The notes below the pieces were generated by a model. That model did not search any database. It was not told the origin of the DNA and was given only the letters and a program-made list of their open reading frames with translations. The position numbers and the translations under genes were made by a program. From Brassica napus (taxonomy: Eukaryota; Streptophyta; Magnoliopsida; Brassicales; Brassicaceae), in the NCBI RefSeq assembly GCF_020379485.1, contig NW_026014861.1:248001-312000 (forward strand): DNA of 64,000 nucleotides. The letters run 5' to 3'. Shown one piece after another: positions 40,401 through 51,400 of the stretch. The stretch's first letter is position 1. The number at the start of each line of letters is the position of its first letter.

Positions 40401-41975
40401 ATGCCACAATGCATTTTTATTCAAACTAGAAACAGAAGTAAATGAGCAATTATGATTGGAAACAGGATCAAGCTTCTCAAGCATGTATAAATCCCCCTTT
40501 GTAACTCCTTTTCCAATCAATTGGATGCTCTCAATATCCTGAAACTTCACATCATTAGGACTGAATATAACATTGCAATTCAAATCAGTAGTGCATTTCT
40601 TAACTGAAAGTAGATTTGATGTGAATTCAGGAATATAAAATGCTCTAGTGTTCTTATCAAATAGCTTTAAGTTTCCTATTCCCTTAATAGGTATCTTATC
40701 TCCATTTGCAATCATCACACATCCATTAGTAGGTTCTATATCTTTAATTAGGTTGGTGTCACTAATCATATGATGAGATGCACCTGAATCTATAATCAAT
40801 GGTTTGGATGCATTGCTGGCATTATGGCAGATACATTGTGATCTATATGCATTCATCCTAGCATTTCTATCAATGCAATGTTCAATTCCAGTTTTACTAT
40901 CAATCCTAGCAATCTTAGAAGCACCAAATGAATACCCATGAATGTTACCATTATCCTTGAGCATTTTGATGAGTGCATCCATCTCGGACCTCTTGATGAA
41001 GTCTTGATCATTGCCTCGGGGGTTGATAGCTCCAGTATAGGTCACCAAAGCCTTTCCATTTCCTTCACGGTTCTCCACTTCAGTTCCTCGGTTGGATGGC
41101 CCTGCTCCGCTTGATCCTTCAGTCATGTGAGCTCTTGCCTCTTTCTCCTTTATGAACTTAGCCGGCTTCAAGTGGGGATGGAGTATCCAGCACTGAATCT
41201 TCTTGTGCCCATACTTCTTGCAATGATCACAGTTCCCATTGAACTTCCTATCCTCATACTTGTTGTAACCAGCTTTGTTGGCTTGTGGAGGCTCTTCCCG
41301 GTCAGATTGCACAGCATTTGCAAGAGATAAGTCTCCCTTGCCTCCAAACAAACCCATTGAGCCCTGCTCCCTCTGTATCTGAGCACACACATCCTCAAGG
41401 TCAGGCAACTTCTCGGACCTTAGCATATGCTGAATGAGACCGTTGTAGCTTGCGTTCAATGTGAGCAGCAACCCAAAGACCTTGTCCTGCTCACGCCTCT
41501 CATTTAGAAGCTCTGGATCAACTGTGCTTGGTCTCAACATCTCCAACTCAGACCACAGTGTCCTGAACCTCCCCAAGTGCTTAGTAAACTCCATGTCATC
41601 TTGGGTTAACTCGTTGATTGCCTTCTTGACTTCAAACACTCGGTTCAGGTTAGAAACGTTTCCATACACTTTCTTCAGAGTATCCCACAGCTCCTTGGCT
41701 GTCTCACAGTAGCTATACGCATCTAGGATAGCCGGCTCCAAAGATGCATGAAGGACCGACATCACCATCATGTCTTCTTGTTGCCACTTCTCCACCACAC
41801 TCTCCTCGGAGCTCTCTGCGTCACCCTCCTGAGTAATCGCCATTGGAGCTTCACCAGATGTGATATGCTTCCACAAACCCTTGCTTCCCACAGCAGTCTT
41901 CACCATCCTAGACCAGACTAGGTAGTTGCTTCCTTTGAATGTCACCGCGACCTTCATCTTCATACCACTTTCCAT
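37482..41975 (-). CDS. Family A copy 4 Gag-Pol polyprotein
   Basis: 1497 aa, open; protein as copies 2 and 3 (Glu694, Ile484). Its leader differs: T at 42019 where copies 2 and 3 have A, a state shared with copies 5-7. Copy 4 is thus a hybrid, left-type in the coding region and right-type in the leader, with the switch between about 41442 and 42019. Confidence 0.95.
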   Translation of the reverse strand: MESGMKMKVAVTFKGSNYLVWSRMVKTAVGSKGLWKHITSGEAPMAITQEGDAESSEESVVEKWQQEDMMVMSVLHASLEPAILDAYSYCETAKELWDTLKKVYGNVSNLNRVFEVKKAINELTQDDMEFTKHLGRFRTLWSELEMLRPSTVDPELLNERREQDKVFGLLLTLNASYNGLIQHMLRSEKLPDLEDVCAQIQREQGSMGLFGGKGDLSLANAVQSDREEPPQANKAGYNKYEDRKFNGNCDHCKKYGHKKIQCWILHPHLKPAKFIKEKEARAHMTEGSSGAGPSNRGTEVENREGNGKALVTYTGAINPRGNDQDFIKRSEMDALIKMLKDNGNIHGYSFGASKIARIDSKTGIEHCIDRNARMNAYRSQCICHNASNASKPLIIDSGASHHMISDTNLIKDIEPTNGCVMIANGDKIPIKGIGNLKLFDKNTRAFYIPEFTSNLLSVKKCTTDLNCNVIFSPNDVKFQDIESIQLIGKGVTKGDLYMLEKLDPVSNHNCSFTSVSSLNKNALWHARLGHPHERALNLMLPGVVFENDKCEACILGKHCKNVFPRTSTVYENCFDLIHTDVWTAPSFSRDNHKYFVTFIDEKSKYTWLTLIPSKDRVIDAFKNFQAYVTNHYHAKIKILRSDNGGEYTSYAFKSHLDHHGILHQTSCPYTPQQNGVAERKNRHLMEVARSLMFEANVPKRFWSDAVSTACYLINRMPTRVLKDQAPFEVLNKRKPSLAYMRVVGCLCYVLVPGELRNKLEARSRKAMFIGYSTTQKGYKCYDPEARRVLVSRDVKFIEERGYYEEKNQEDLRDLTSDKAGVLRIILEGLGIKMNQDQSTRSGHPEESSTEPSRAAQTPHLDHEGGSEPETQENGQEGVGLSEEGEEFNSGSHHQGEQDQGDEEHQSEAQEQPHTQAEPVQEQEQPVLRRSTRLRKDPSSWVNTRVYYNAQAVEHPSQVVCSFAQYPEEHCAFMVNLDENYIPRSYEEAIMDKEWKESVGAEAGAMIKNDTWYESELPKGKKAVSSRWIFTIKYKADGKIERKKSRLVARGFTQTYGEDYIETFAPVAKLHTIRIVLSLAVNLGWGLWQMDVKNAFLQGELEDEVYMHPPPGLEHLVKRGNVLRLKKAIYGLKQSPRAWYNKLSTTLNGRGFKKSELDHTLFTLTTSSGMIALLVYVDDIIITGSDKEGIIATKEFLKSMFEIKDLGEMKYFLGIEICRSKEGLFMSQRKYTLDLLKGAGAYGGKTARMPMEDGYKVPREGEIEDSKPYQDPKLYRKLVGKLIYLTITRPDICFAVNQVSQHMQVPKEHHWRMVERILMYLNGSPDQGVWMGCNGSTEVVGYCDADWAGDRADRRSTTGYCTFIGGNLVTWKSKKQKVVSCSSAEAEYRAMLKLTNELVWIKGILKHLEIDQATPMTMHCDNQAAIHIASNSVFHERTKHIEVDCHKVRQMIILGVILPCYTRSEDQLADVFTKAARQKTMESIHIRLGLIDLGKRRS

Positions 41976-42220
41976 CTTGAACAGCTTGACGTCTACAGCT
42001 TGAACAACCGGTTAGATCTTGTACTGAGAACCCACACTGCCCTCTAGAACACAGATTTACTCTTGAGTCTTCAAATGAACCTCCCACGGATCACCAAGAC
42101 ACACGCAAAATACCTTGAGCTTTTGAACTCTCAAGAAACTCTCAAACACACTCACTTGTTCTCTTAAAGTTTCAAACTTGAATCCTTAAGAGAATCACTC
42201 ACAAACTCAGATTTCAATCA

Positions 42221-42237
42221 ACCTGGCTCTGATACCA
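42221..42237 (-). other. Primer-binding site, copy 4
   Basis: Minus-strand initiator tRNA-Met site next to array LTR 4. Confidence 0.9.
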
Positions 42238-42840
42238 TATGAGATTTAAGGATGTAAATGATTATCTGAGTTTAGAAAGGATTATAGAAGGAGAATAAGA
42301 GATTAAGAGACAGCTTAGAGACTAATGGAGAATCATAATGAAATGAGTAAAGAGAGAGATTGTTTAGAACTGTCTAAAATCTTTATTAATGATGAGCTCA
42401 CAATATATATATGTCCATACACATTAGGTTTTCGAAATCATAAGGATAAGCAAGCATGTAGAGTCAAAGATGAGCTGGTGCTTTAGTTTGAATCGGCCAA
42501 TGAGTGTCCTCACACGTTTGGAGCATCTTCCTTATCCAAGACCAGATGCTCTTCCTTTCCAGCCCTTGCCAGCCTGTCCTAGCTGTCAAGCCGCGCCTCC
42601 CTTATCCTCTCAACGTTCGGATAAGGCCTTGGCTGAGTGTAACTTCACCACAGTACATAAGAGTTACCCGGATAGTTACTTGGCCGCTTTCACCTTGTAC
42701 GGACGCTCACTTGTACGGCCTGGTACGGCCTCTCCGTCCGTACCATCCCTATCAGCCCATTCCTCCTCTTAACTCCTTGCTCTCCTTATGTTCTCAACTC
42801 CTTTGTGTCTTTACCTCAAATGTCTCAACTCATCTCAACA
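42238..42840 (-). repeat. Array LTR 4 (shared by copies 4 and 5)
   Basis: 603 bp, no difference from LTRs 2, 3, 5 and 6 noticed. It lies between two copies that differ in marker state on both sides. Confidence 0.95.
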
Positions 42841-42948
42841 CTCCCCCTCAAGCTTAGCTTTGTGAAAGCCTAAGCTTGGATAGCTATGAGATCTTCCTCA
42901 TTAAAAACCTCACCAAGGAAAACCCATTGGGACAAAACCTTGATGAGG
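42841..42948 (-). other. Copy 5 polypurine tract and 3' hairpins
   Basis: Same sequence as the other copies. Confidence 0.75.
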
Positions 42949-42980
42949 GAAAAAGAGTAAAGACCTCACAGCCAAGGGGA

Positions 42981-45900
42981 TCAGCTCCTTCTCTTCCCAA
43001 GATCAATGAGGCCCAACCTGATGTGAATGGACTCCATTGTCTTTTGTCTTGCAGCCTTGGTGAACACATCAGCCAACTGATCTTCACTCCTTGTGTAGCA
43101 TGGTAAGATGACTCCTAGGATGATCATTTGCCTCACCTTGTGGCAATCAACTTCAATGTGCTTGGTTCTCTCATGAAACACCGAGTTGGAGGCAATGTGA
43201 ATGGCTGCTTGGTTATCACAGTGCATTGTCATAGGCGTGGCTTGATCAATCTCCAAATGCTTCAAGATGCCTTTGATCCACACCAGCTCGTTGGTAAGTT
43301 TCAGCATAGCTCTATACTCTGCTTCTGCGCTTGAGCAAGAGACCACCTTCTGCTTCTTACTCTTCCACGTAACCAAGTTGCCTCCAATGAATGTGCAATA
43401 GCCTGTGGTTGATCTCCTGTCTGCTCTATCACCAGCCCAATCCGCATCACAGTATCCAACCACTTCAGTGCTCCCATTGCAACCCATCCATACTCCTTGA
43501 TCAGGTGAGCCGTTGAGATACATCAAGATCCTCTCCACCATGCGCCAATGATGCTCCTTAGGAACTTGCATGTGTTGACTCACCTGATTCACAGCAAAAC
43601 AAATGTCAGGTCTAGTTATGGTAAGATAAATCAATTTGCCAACTAGTTTTCTATAGAGTTTAGGATCCTGATAAGGTTTGCTGTCTTCAATCTCCCCCTC
43701 TCGTGGGACTTTGTAACCATCCTCCATAGGCATCCTTGCTGTCTTGCCTCCATAAGCACCTGCACCTTTCAAAAGATCAAGTGTATACTTCCTTTGGGAC
43801 ATGAATAAACCTTCCTTGGATCTACATATCTCAATTCCAAGAAAGTATTTCATTTCTCCCAAGTCTTTAATCTCAAACATGGATTTAAGGAACTCCTTGG
43901 TTGCTATGATACCTTCCTTATCACTTCCTGTGATAATGATATCATCAACATACACAAGAAGTGCAATCATACCTGAGGAAGTCGTGAGTGTGAAGAGAGT
44001 GTGATCTAGTTCAGACTTCTTGAAGCCTCGGCCATTCAGAGTAGTGCTCAGCTTGTTGTACCAAGCTCTTGGTGATTGCTTCAGCCCATAGATAGCTTTC
44101 TTCAATCTCAACACATTCCCTCTCTTCACTAAGTGTTCAAGGCCTGGAGGTGGATGCATATATACTTCATCCTCAAGTTCACCTTGTAGGAATGCATTCT
44201 TCACATCCATTTGCCATAACCCCCATCCAAGATTCACAGCCAAGCTTAATACAATCCGGATTGTATGTAGTTTAGCTACTGGTGCAAATGTTTCTATGTA
44301 ATCTTCTCCATAAGTTTGAGTGAAACCTCTTGCTACTAGCCTTGACTTCTTCCTCTCAATCTTTCCATCAGCCTTATACTTGATTGTGAATATCCATCTA
44401 CTACTCACAGCCTTCTTCCCTTTTGGTAACTCACTCTCATACCATGTATCATTTTTGATCATAGCTCCTGCCTCAGCTCCAACTGATTCCTTCCATTCTT
44501 TATCCATGATTGCTTCTTCATAGCTTCTTGGAATATAGTTCTCATCCAAGTTAACCATGAATGCACAATGTTCTTCAGGGTATTGGGCAAAGGAACACAC
44601 AACTTGAGAAGGATGCTCCACAGCTTGGGCATTGTAGTACACTCGCGTGTTTACCCAAGAGGAAGGATCCTTTCTAAGCCTTGTGCTTCTCCTCAATACT
44701 GGTTGTTCTTGCTCTTGAACCGGCTCAGCTTGTGTATGCGGTTGTTCTTGTGCTTCACTCTGATGTTCTTCATCTCCTTGGTCTTGCTCACCTTGATGAT
44801 GAGAACCTGAGTTAAATTCTTCTCCTTCTTCACTCAAGCCGACTCCTTCTTGGCCATTTTCTTGAGTTTCAGGTTCACTTCCCCCCTCATGATCAAGGTG
44901 AGGTGTTTGAGCAGCTCTACTTGGTTCAGTTGAGCTCTCTTCTGGGTGTCCACTTCTTGTGGACTGATCCTGGTTCATCTTGATACCGAGACCTTCCAAA
45001 ATAATCCTTAAGACTCCAGCCTTATCTGATGTAAGGTCCCTCAAGTCTTCTTGATTCTTCTCTTCATAGTATCCTCTTTCTTCAATAAACTTCACATCTC
45101 TAGATACAAGTACCCTTCTAGCTTCTGGATCATAACACTTATATCCTTTTTGAGTTGTTGAGTAGCCAATGAACATTGCCTTTCTGCTTCTTGCTTCTAG
45201 CTTGTTCCTCAACTCTCCTGGTACCAATACATAGCATAAGCATCCAACCACTCTCATGTATGCCAAGGATGGCTTGCGCTTGTTTAGTACTTCAAATGGT
45301 GCTTGATCCTTCAACACTCTTGTAGGCATTCGGTTGATTAGATAGCAAGCAGTGGATACAGCATCACTCCAGAATCTCTTAGGTACATTGGCTTGGAACA
45401 TTAATGACCGAGCCACCTCCATCAAGTGCCTGTTCTTCCTCTCAGCTACACCATTCTGTTGTGGTGTGTAGGGACAGCTTGTTTGATGAAGTATTCCATG
45501 ATGATCTAGATGACTTTTGAACGCATAGCTTGTGTACTCTCCTCCATTATCTGATCTCAAAATTTTAATCTTAGCATGATAATGGTTAGTCACATAAGCT
45601 TGAAAGTTCTTAAATGCATCTATCACCCTATCTTTGGATGGAATTAGTGTTAACCAGGTGTATTTAGATTTTTCATCAATGAATGTGACAAAATACTTAT
45701 GATTGTCTCTAGAGAAACTAGGTGCAGTCCATACATCAGTATGAATCAAATCAAAGCAATTTTCATAAACAGTAGATGTTCTTGGAAACACATTCTTACA
45801 ATGCTTGCCTAAAATGCAAGCCTCACACTTATCATTTTCAAAAACCACACCTGGTAACATCAAGTTTAAAGCCCTCTCATGGGGATGACCTAGTCTAGCA

Positions 45901-47474
45901 TGCCACAATGCATTTTTATTCAAACTAGAAACAGAAGTAAATGAGCAATTATGATTGGAAACAGGATCAAGCTTCTCAAGCATGTATAAATCCCCCTTTG
46001 TAACTCCTTTTCCAATCAATTGGATGCTCTCAATATCCTGAAACTTCACATCATTAGGACTGAATATAACATTGCAATTCAAATCAGTAGTGCATTTCTT
46101 AACTGAAAGTAGATTTGATGTGAATTCAGGAATATAAAATGCTCTAGTGTTCTTATCAAATAGCTTTAAGTTTCCTATTCCCTTAATAGGTATCTTATCT
46201 CCATTTGCAATCATCACACATCCATTAGTAGGTTCTATATCTTTAATTAGGTTGGTGTCACTAATCATATGATGAGATGCACCTGAATCTATAATCAATG
46301 GTTTGGATGCATTGCTGGCATTATGGCAGATACATTGTGATCTATATGCATTCATCCTAGCATTTCTATCAATGCAATGTTCAATTCCAGTTTTACTATC
46401 AATCCTAGCAATCTTAGAAGCACCAAATGAATACCCATGAATGTTACCATTATCCTTGAGCATTTTGATGAGTGCATCCATCTCGGACCTCTTGATGAAG
46501 TCTTGATCATTGCCTCGGGGGTTGATAGCTCCAGTATAGGTCACCAAAGCCTTTCCATTTCCTTCACGGTTCTCCACTTCAGTTCCTCGGTTGGATGGCC
46601 CTGCTCCGCTTGATCCTTCAGTCATGTGAGCTCTTGCCTCTTTCTCCTTTATGAACTTAGCCGGCTTCAAGTGGGGATGGAGTATCCAGCACTGAATCTT
46701 CTTGTGCCCATACTTCTTGCAATGATCACAGTTCCCATTGAACTTCCTATCCTCATACTTGTTGTAACCAGCTTTGTTGGCTTGTGGAGGCTCTTCCCGG
46801 TCAGATTGCACAGCATTTGCAAGAGATAAGTCTCCCTTGCCTCCAAACAAACCCATTGAGCCCTGCTCCCTCTGTATCTGAGCACACACATCCTCAAGGT
46901 CAGGCAACTTCTCGGACCTTAGCATATGCTGAATGAGACCATTGTAGCTTGCGTTCAATGTGAGCAGCAACCCAAAGACCTTGTCCTGCTCACGCCTCTC
47001 ATTTAGAAGCTCTGGATCAACTGTGCTTGGTCTCAACATCTCCAACTCAGACCACAGTGTCCTGAACCTCCCCAAGTGCTTAGTAAACTCCATGTCATCT
47101 TGGGTTAACTCGTTGATTGCCTTCTTGACTTCAAACACTCGGTTCAGGTTAGAAACGTTTCCATACACTTTCTTCAGAGTATCCCACAGCTCCTTGGCTG
47201 TCTCACAGTAGCTATACGCATCTAGGATAGCCGGCTCCAAAGATGCATGAAGGACCGACATCACCATCATGTCTTCTTGTTGCCACTTCTCCACCACACT
47301 CTCCTCGGAGCTCTCTGCGTCACCCTCCTGAGTAATCGCCATTGGAGCTTCACCAGATGTGATATGCTTCCACAAACCCTTGCTTCCCACAGCAGTCTTC
47401 ACCATCCTAGACCAGACTAGGTAGTTGCTTCCTTTGAATGTCACCGCGACCTTCATCTTCATACCACTTTCCAT
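42981..47474 (-). CDS. Family A copy 5 Gag-Pol polyprotein
   Basis: 1497 aa, open, all motifs present. Marker state changes here: G at 45395 (Gln694, as in A1), A at about 46941 in place of G, and T at 47518; Ile484 is kept. Otherwise as copies 2-4. Confidence 0.95.
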   Translation of the reverse strand: MESGMKMKVAVTFKGSNYLVWSRMVKTAVGSKGLWKHITSGEAPMAITQEGDAESSEESVVEKWQQEDMMVMSVLHASLEPAILDAYSYCETAKELWDTLKKVYGNVSNLNRVFEVKKAINELTQDDMEFTKHLGRFRTLWSELEMLRPSTVDPELLNERREQDKVFGLLLTLNASYNGLIQHMLRSEKLPDLEDVCAQIQREQGSMGLFGGKGDLSLANAVQSDREEPPQANKAGYNKYEDRKFNGNCDHCKKYGHKKIQCWILHPHLKPAKFIKEKEARAHMTEGSSGAGPSNRGTEVENREGNGKALVTYTGAINPRGNDQDFIKRSEMDALIKMLKDNGNIHGYSFGASKIARIDSKTGIEHCIDRNARMNAYRSQCICHNASNASKPLIIDSGASHHMISDTNLIKDIEPTNGCVMIANGDKIPIKGIGNLKLFDKNTRAFYIPEFTSNLLSVKKCTTDLNCNVIFSPNDVKFQDIESIQLIGKGVTKGDLYMLEKLDPVSNHNCSFTSVSSLNKNALWHARLGHPHERALNLMLPGVVFENDKCEACILGKHCKNVFPRTSTVYENCFDLIHTDVWTAPSFSRDNHKYFVTFIDEKSKYTWLTLIPSKDRVIDAFKNFQAYVTNHYHAKIKILRSDNGGEYTSYAFKSHLDHHGILHQTSCPYTPQQNGVAERKNRHLMEVARSLMFQANVPKRFWSDAVSTACYLINRMPTRVLKDQAPFEVLNKRKPSLAYMRVVGCLCYVLVPGELRNKLEARSRKAMFIGYSTTQKGYKCYDPEARRVLVSRDVKFIEERGYYEEKNQEDLRDLTSDKAGVLRIILEGLGIKMNQDQSTRSGHPEESSTEPSRAAQTPHLDHEGGSEPETQENGQEGVGLSEEGEEFNSGSHHQGEQDQGDEEHQSEAQEQPHTQAEPVQEQEQPVLRRSTRLRKDPSSWVNTRVYYNAQAVEHPSQVVCSFAQYPEEHCAFMVNLDENYIPRSYEEAIMDKEWKESVGAEAGAMIKNDTWYESELPKGKKAVSSRWIFTIKYKADGKIERKKSRLVARGFTQTYGEDYIETFAPVAKLHTIRIVLSLAVNLGWGLWQMDVKNAFLQGELEDEVYMHPPPGLEHLVKRGNVLRLKKAIYGLKQSPRAWYNKLSTTLNGRGFKKSELDHTLFTLTTSSGMIALLVYVDDIIITGSDKEGIIATKEFLKSMFEIKDLGEMKYFLGIEICRSKEGLFMSQRKYTLDLLKGAGAYGGKTARMPMEDGYKVPREGEIEDSKPYQDPKLYRKLVGKLIYLTITRPDICFAVNQVSQHMQVPKEHHWRMVERILMYLNGSPDQGVWMGCNGSTEVVGYCDADWAGDRADRRSTTGYCTFIGGNLVTWKSKKQKVVSCSSAEAEYRAMLKLTNELVWIKGILKHLEIDQATPMTMHCDNQAAIHIASNSVFHERTKHIEVDCHKVRQMIILGVILPCYTRSEDQLADVFTKAARQKTMESIHIRLGLIDLGKRRS

Positions 47475-47719
47475 CTTGAACAGCTTGACGTCTACAGCTT
47501 GAACAACCGGTTAGATCTTGTACTGAGAACCCACACTGCCCTCTAGAACACAGATTTACTCTTGAGTCTTCAAATGAACCTCCCACGGATCACCAAGACA
47601 CACGCAAAATACCTTGAGCTTTTGAACTCTCAAGAAACTCTCAAACACACTCACTTGTTCTCTTAAAGTTTCAAACTTGAATCCTTAAGAGAATCACTCA
47701 CAAACTCAGATTTCAATCA

Positions 47720-47736
47720 ACCTGGCTCTGATACCA
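47720..47736 (-). other. Primer-binding site, copy 5
   Basis: Minus-strand initiator tRNA-Met site next to array LTR 5. Confidence 0.9.
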
Positions 47737-48339
47737 TATGAGATTTAAGGATGTAAATGATTATCTGAGTTTAGAAAGGATTATAGAAGGAGAATAAGAG
47801 ATTAAGAGACAGCTTAGAGACTAATGGAGAATCATAATGAAATGAGTAAAGAGAGAGATTGTTTAGAACTGTCTAAAATCTTTATTAATGATGAGCTCAC
47901 AATATATATATGTCCATACACATTAGGTTTTCGAAATCATAAGGATAAGCAAGCATGTAGAGTCAAAGATGAGCTGGTGCTTTAGTTTGAATCGGCCAAT
48001 GAGTGTCCTCACACGTTTGGAGCATCTTCCTTATCCAAGACCAGATGCTCTTCCTTTCCAGCCCTTGCCAGCCTGTCCTAGCTGTCAAGCCGCGCCTCCC
48101 TTATCCTCTCAACGTTCGGATAAGGCCTTGGCTGAGTGTAACTTCACCACAGTACATAAGAGTTACCCGGATAGTTACTTGGCCGCTTTCACCTTGTACG
48201 GACGCTCACTTGTACGGCCTGGTACGGCCTCTCCGTCCGTACCATCCCTATCAGCCCATTCCTCCTCTTAACTCCTTGCTCTCCTTATGTTCTCAACTCC
48301 TTTGTGTCTTTACCTCAAATGTCTCAACTCATCTCAACA
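47737..48339 (-). repeat. Array LTR 5 (shared by copies 5 and 6)
   Basis: 603 bp, same signals as the others. Confidence 0.95.
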
Positions 48340-48447
48340 CTCCCCCTCAAGCTTAGCTTTGTGAAAGCCTAAGCTTGGATAGCTATGAGATCTTCCTCAT
48401 TAAAAACCTCACCAAGGAAAACCCATTGGGACAAAACCTTGATGAGG
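48340..48447 (-). other. Copy 6 polypurine tract and 3' hairpins
   Basis: Same sequence as the other copies. Confidence 0.75.
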
Positions 48448-48479
48448 GAAAAAGAGTAAAGACCTCACAGCCAAGGGGA

Positions 48480-51400
48480 TCAGCTCCTTCTCTTCCCAAG
48501 ATCAATGAGGCCCAACCTGATGTGAATGGACTCCATTGTCTTTTGTCTTGCAGCCTTGGTGAACACATCAGCCAACTGATCTTCACTCCTTGTGTAGCAT
48601 GGTAAGATGACTCCTAGGATGATCATTTGCCTCACCTTGTGGCAATCAACTTCAATGTGCTTGGTTCTCTCATGAAACACCGAGTTGGAGGCAATGTGAA
48701 TGGCTGCTTGGTTATCACAGTGCATTGTCATAGGCGTGGCTTGATCAATCTCCAAATGCTTCAAGATGCCTTTGATCCACACCAGCTCGTTGGTAAGTTT
48801 CAGCATAGCTCTATACTCTGCTTCTGCGCTTGAGCAAGAGACCACCTTCTGCTTCTTACTCTTCCACGTAACCAAGTTGCCTCCAATGAATGTGCAATAG
48901 CCTGTGGTTGATCTCCTGTCTGCTCTATCACCAGCCCAATCCGCATCACAGTATCCAACCACTTCAGTGCTCCCATTGCAACCCATCCATACTCCTTGAT
49001 CAGGTGAGCCGTTGAGATACATCAAGATCCTCTCCACCATGCGCCAATGATGCTCCTTAGGAACTTGCATGTGTTGACTCACCTGATTCACAGCAAAACA
49101 AATGTCAGGTCTAGTTATGGTAAGATAAATCAATTTGCCAACTAGTTTTCTATAGAGTTTAGGATCCTGATAAGGTTTGCTGTCTTCAATCTCCCCCTCT
49201 CGTGGGACTTTGTAACCATCCTCCATAGGCATCCTTGCTGTCTTGCCTCCATAAGCACCTGCACCTTTCAAAAGATCAAGTGTATACTTCCTTTGGGACA
49301 TGAATAAACCTTCCTTGGATCTACATATCTCAATTCCAAGAAAGTATTTCATTTCTCCCAAGTCTTTAATCTCAAACATGGATTTAAGGAACTCCTTGGT
49401 TGCTATGATACCTTCCTTATCACTTCCTGTGATAATGATATCATCAACATACACAAGAAGTGCAATCATACCTGAGGAAGTCGTGAGTGTGAAGAGAGTG
49501 TGATCTAGTTCAGACTTCTTGAAGCCTCGGCCATTCAGAGTAGTGCTCAGCTTGTTGTACCAAGCTCTTGGTGATTGCTTCAGCCCATAGATAGCTTTCT
49601 TCAATCTCAACACATTCCCTCTCTTCACTAAGTGTTCAAGGCCTGGAGGTGGATGCATATATACTTCATCCTCAAGTTCACCTTGTAGGAATGCATTCTT
49701 CACATCCATTTGCCATAACCCCCATCCAAGATTCACAGCCAAGCTTAATACAATCCGGATTGTATGTAGTTTAGCTACTGGTGCAAATGTTTCTATGTAA
49801 TCTTCTCCATAAGTTTGAGTGAAACCTCTTGCTACTAGCCTTGACTTCTTCCTCTCAATCTTTCCATCAGCCTTATACTTGATTGTGAATATCCATCTAC
49901 TACTCACAGCCTTCTTCCCTTTTGGTAACTCACTCTCATACCATGTATCATTTTTGATCATAGCTCCTGCCTCAGCTCCAACTGATTCCTTCCATTCTTT
50001 ATCCATGATTGCTTCTTCATAGCTTCTTGGAATATAGTTCTCATCCAAGTTAACCATGAATGCACAATGTTCTTCAGGGTATTGGGCAAAGGAACACACA
50101 ACTTGAGAAGGATGCTCCACAGCTTGGGCATTGTAGTACACTCGCGTGTTTACCCAAGAGGAAGGATCCTTTCTAAGCCTTGTGCTTCTCCTCAATACTG
50201 GTTGTTCTTGCTCTTGAACCGGCTCAGCTTGTGTATGCGGTTGTTCTTGTGCTTCACTCTGATGTTCTTCATCTCCTTGGTCTTGCTCACCTTGATGATG
50301 AGAACCTGAGTTAAATTCTTCTCCTTCTTCACTCAAGCCGACTCCTTCTTGGCCATTTTCTTGAGTTTCAGGTTCACTTCCCCCCTCATGATCAAGGTGA
50401 GGTGTTTGAGCAGCTCTACTTGGTTCAGTTGAGCTCTCTTCTGGGTGTCCACTTCTTGTGGACTGATCCTGGTTCATCTTGATACCGAGACCTTCCAAAA
50501 TAATCCTTAAGACTCCAGCCTTATCTGATGTAAGGTCCCTCAAGTCTTCTTGATTCTTCTCTTCATAGTATCCTCTTTCTTCAATAAACTTCACATCTCT
50601 AGATACAAGTACCCTTCTAGCTTCTGGATCATAACACTTATATCCTTTTTGAGTTGTTGAGTAGCCAATGAACATTGCCTTTCTGCTTCTTGCTTCTAGC
50701 TTGTTCCTCAACTCTCCTGGTACCAATACATAGCATAAGCATCCAACCACTCTCATGTATGCCAAGGATGGCTTGCGCTTGTTTAGTACTTCAAATGGTG
50801 CTTGATCCTTCAACACTCTTGTAGGCATTCGGTTGATTAGATAGCAAGCAGTGGATACAGCATCACTCCAGAATCTCTTAGGTACATTGGCTTGGAACAT
50901 TAATGACCGAGCCACCTCCATCAAGTGCCTGTTCTTCCTCTCAGCTACACCATTCTGTTGTGGTGTGTAGGGACAGCTTGTTTGATGAAGTATTCCATGA
51001 TGATCTAGATGACTTTTGAACGCATAGCTTGTGTACTCTCCTCCATTATCTGATCTCAAAATTTTAATCTTAGCATGATAATGGTTAGTCACATAAGCTT
51101 GAAAGTTCTTAAATGCATCTATCACCCTATCTTTGGATGGAATTAGTGTTAACCAGGTGTATTTAGATTTTTCATCAATGAATGTGACAAAATACTTATG
51201 ATTGTCTCTAGAGAAACTAGGTGCAGTCCATACATCAGTATGAATCAAATCAAAGCAATTTTCATAAACAGTAGATGTTCTTGGAAACACATTCTTACAA
51301 TGCTTGCCTAAAATGCAAGCCTCACACTTATCATTTTCAAAAACCACACCTGGTAACATCAAGTTTAAAGCCCTCTCATGGGGATGACCTAGTCTAGCAT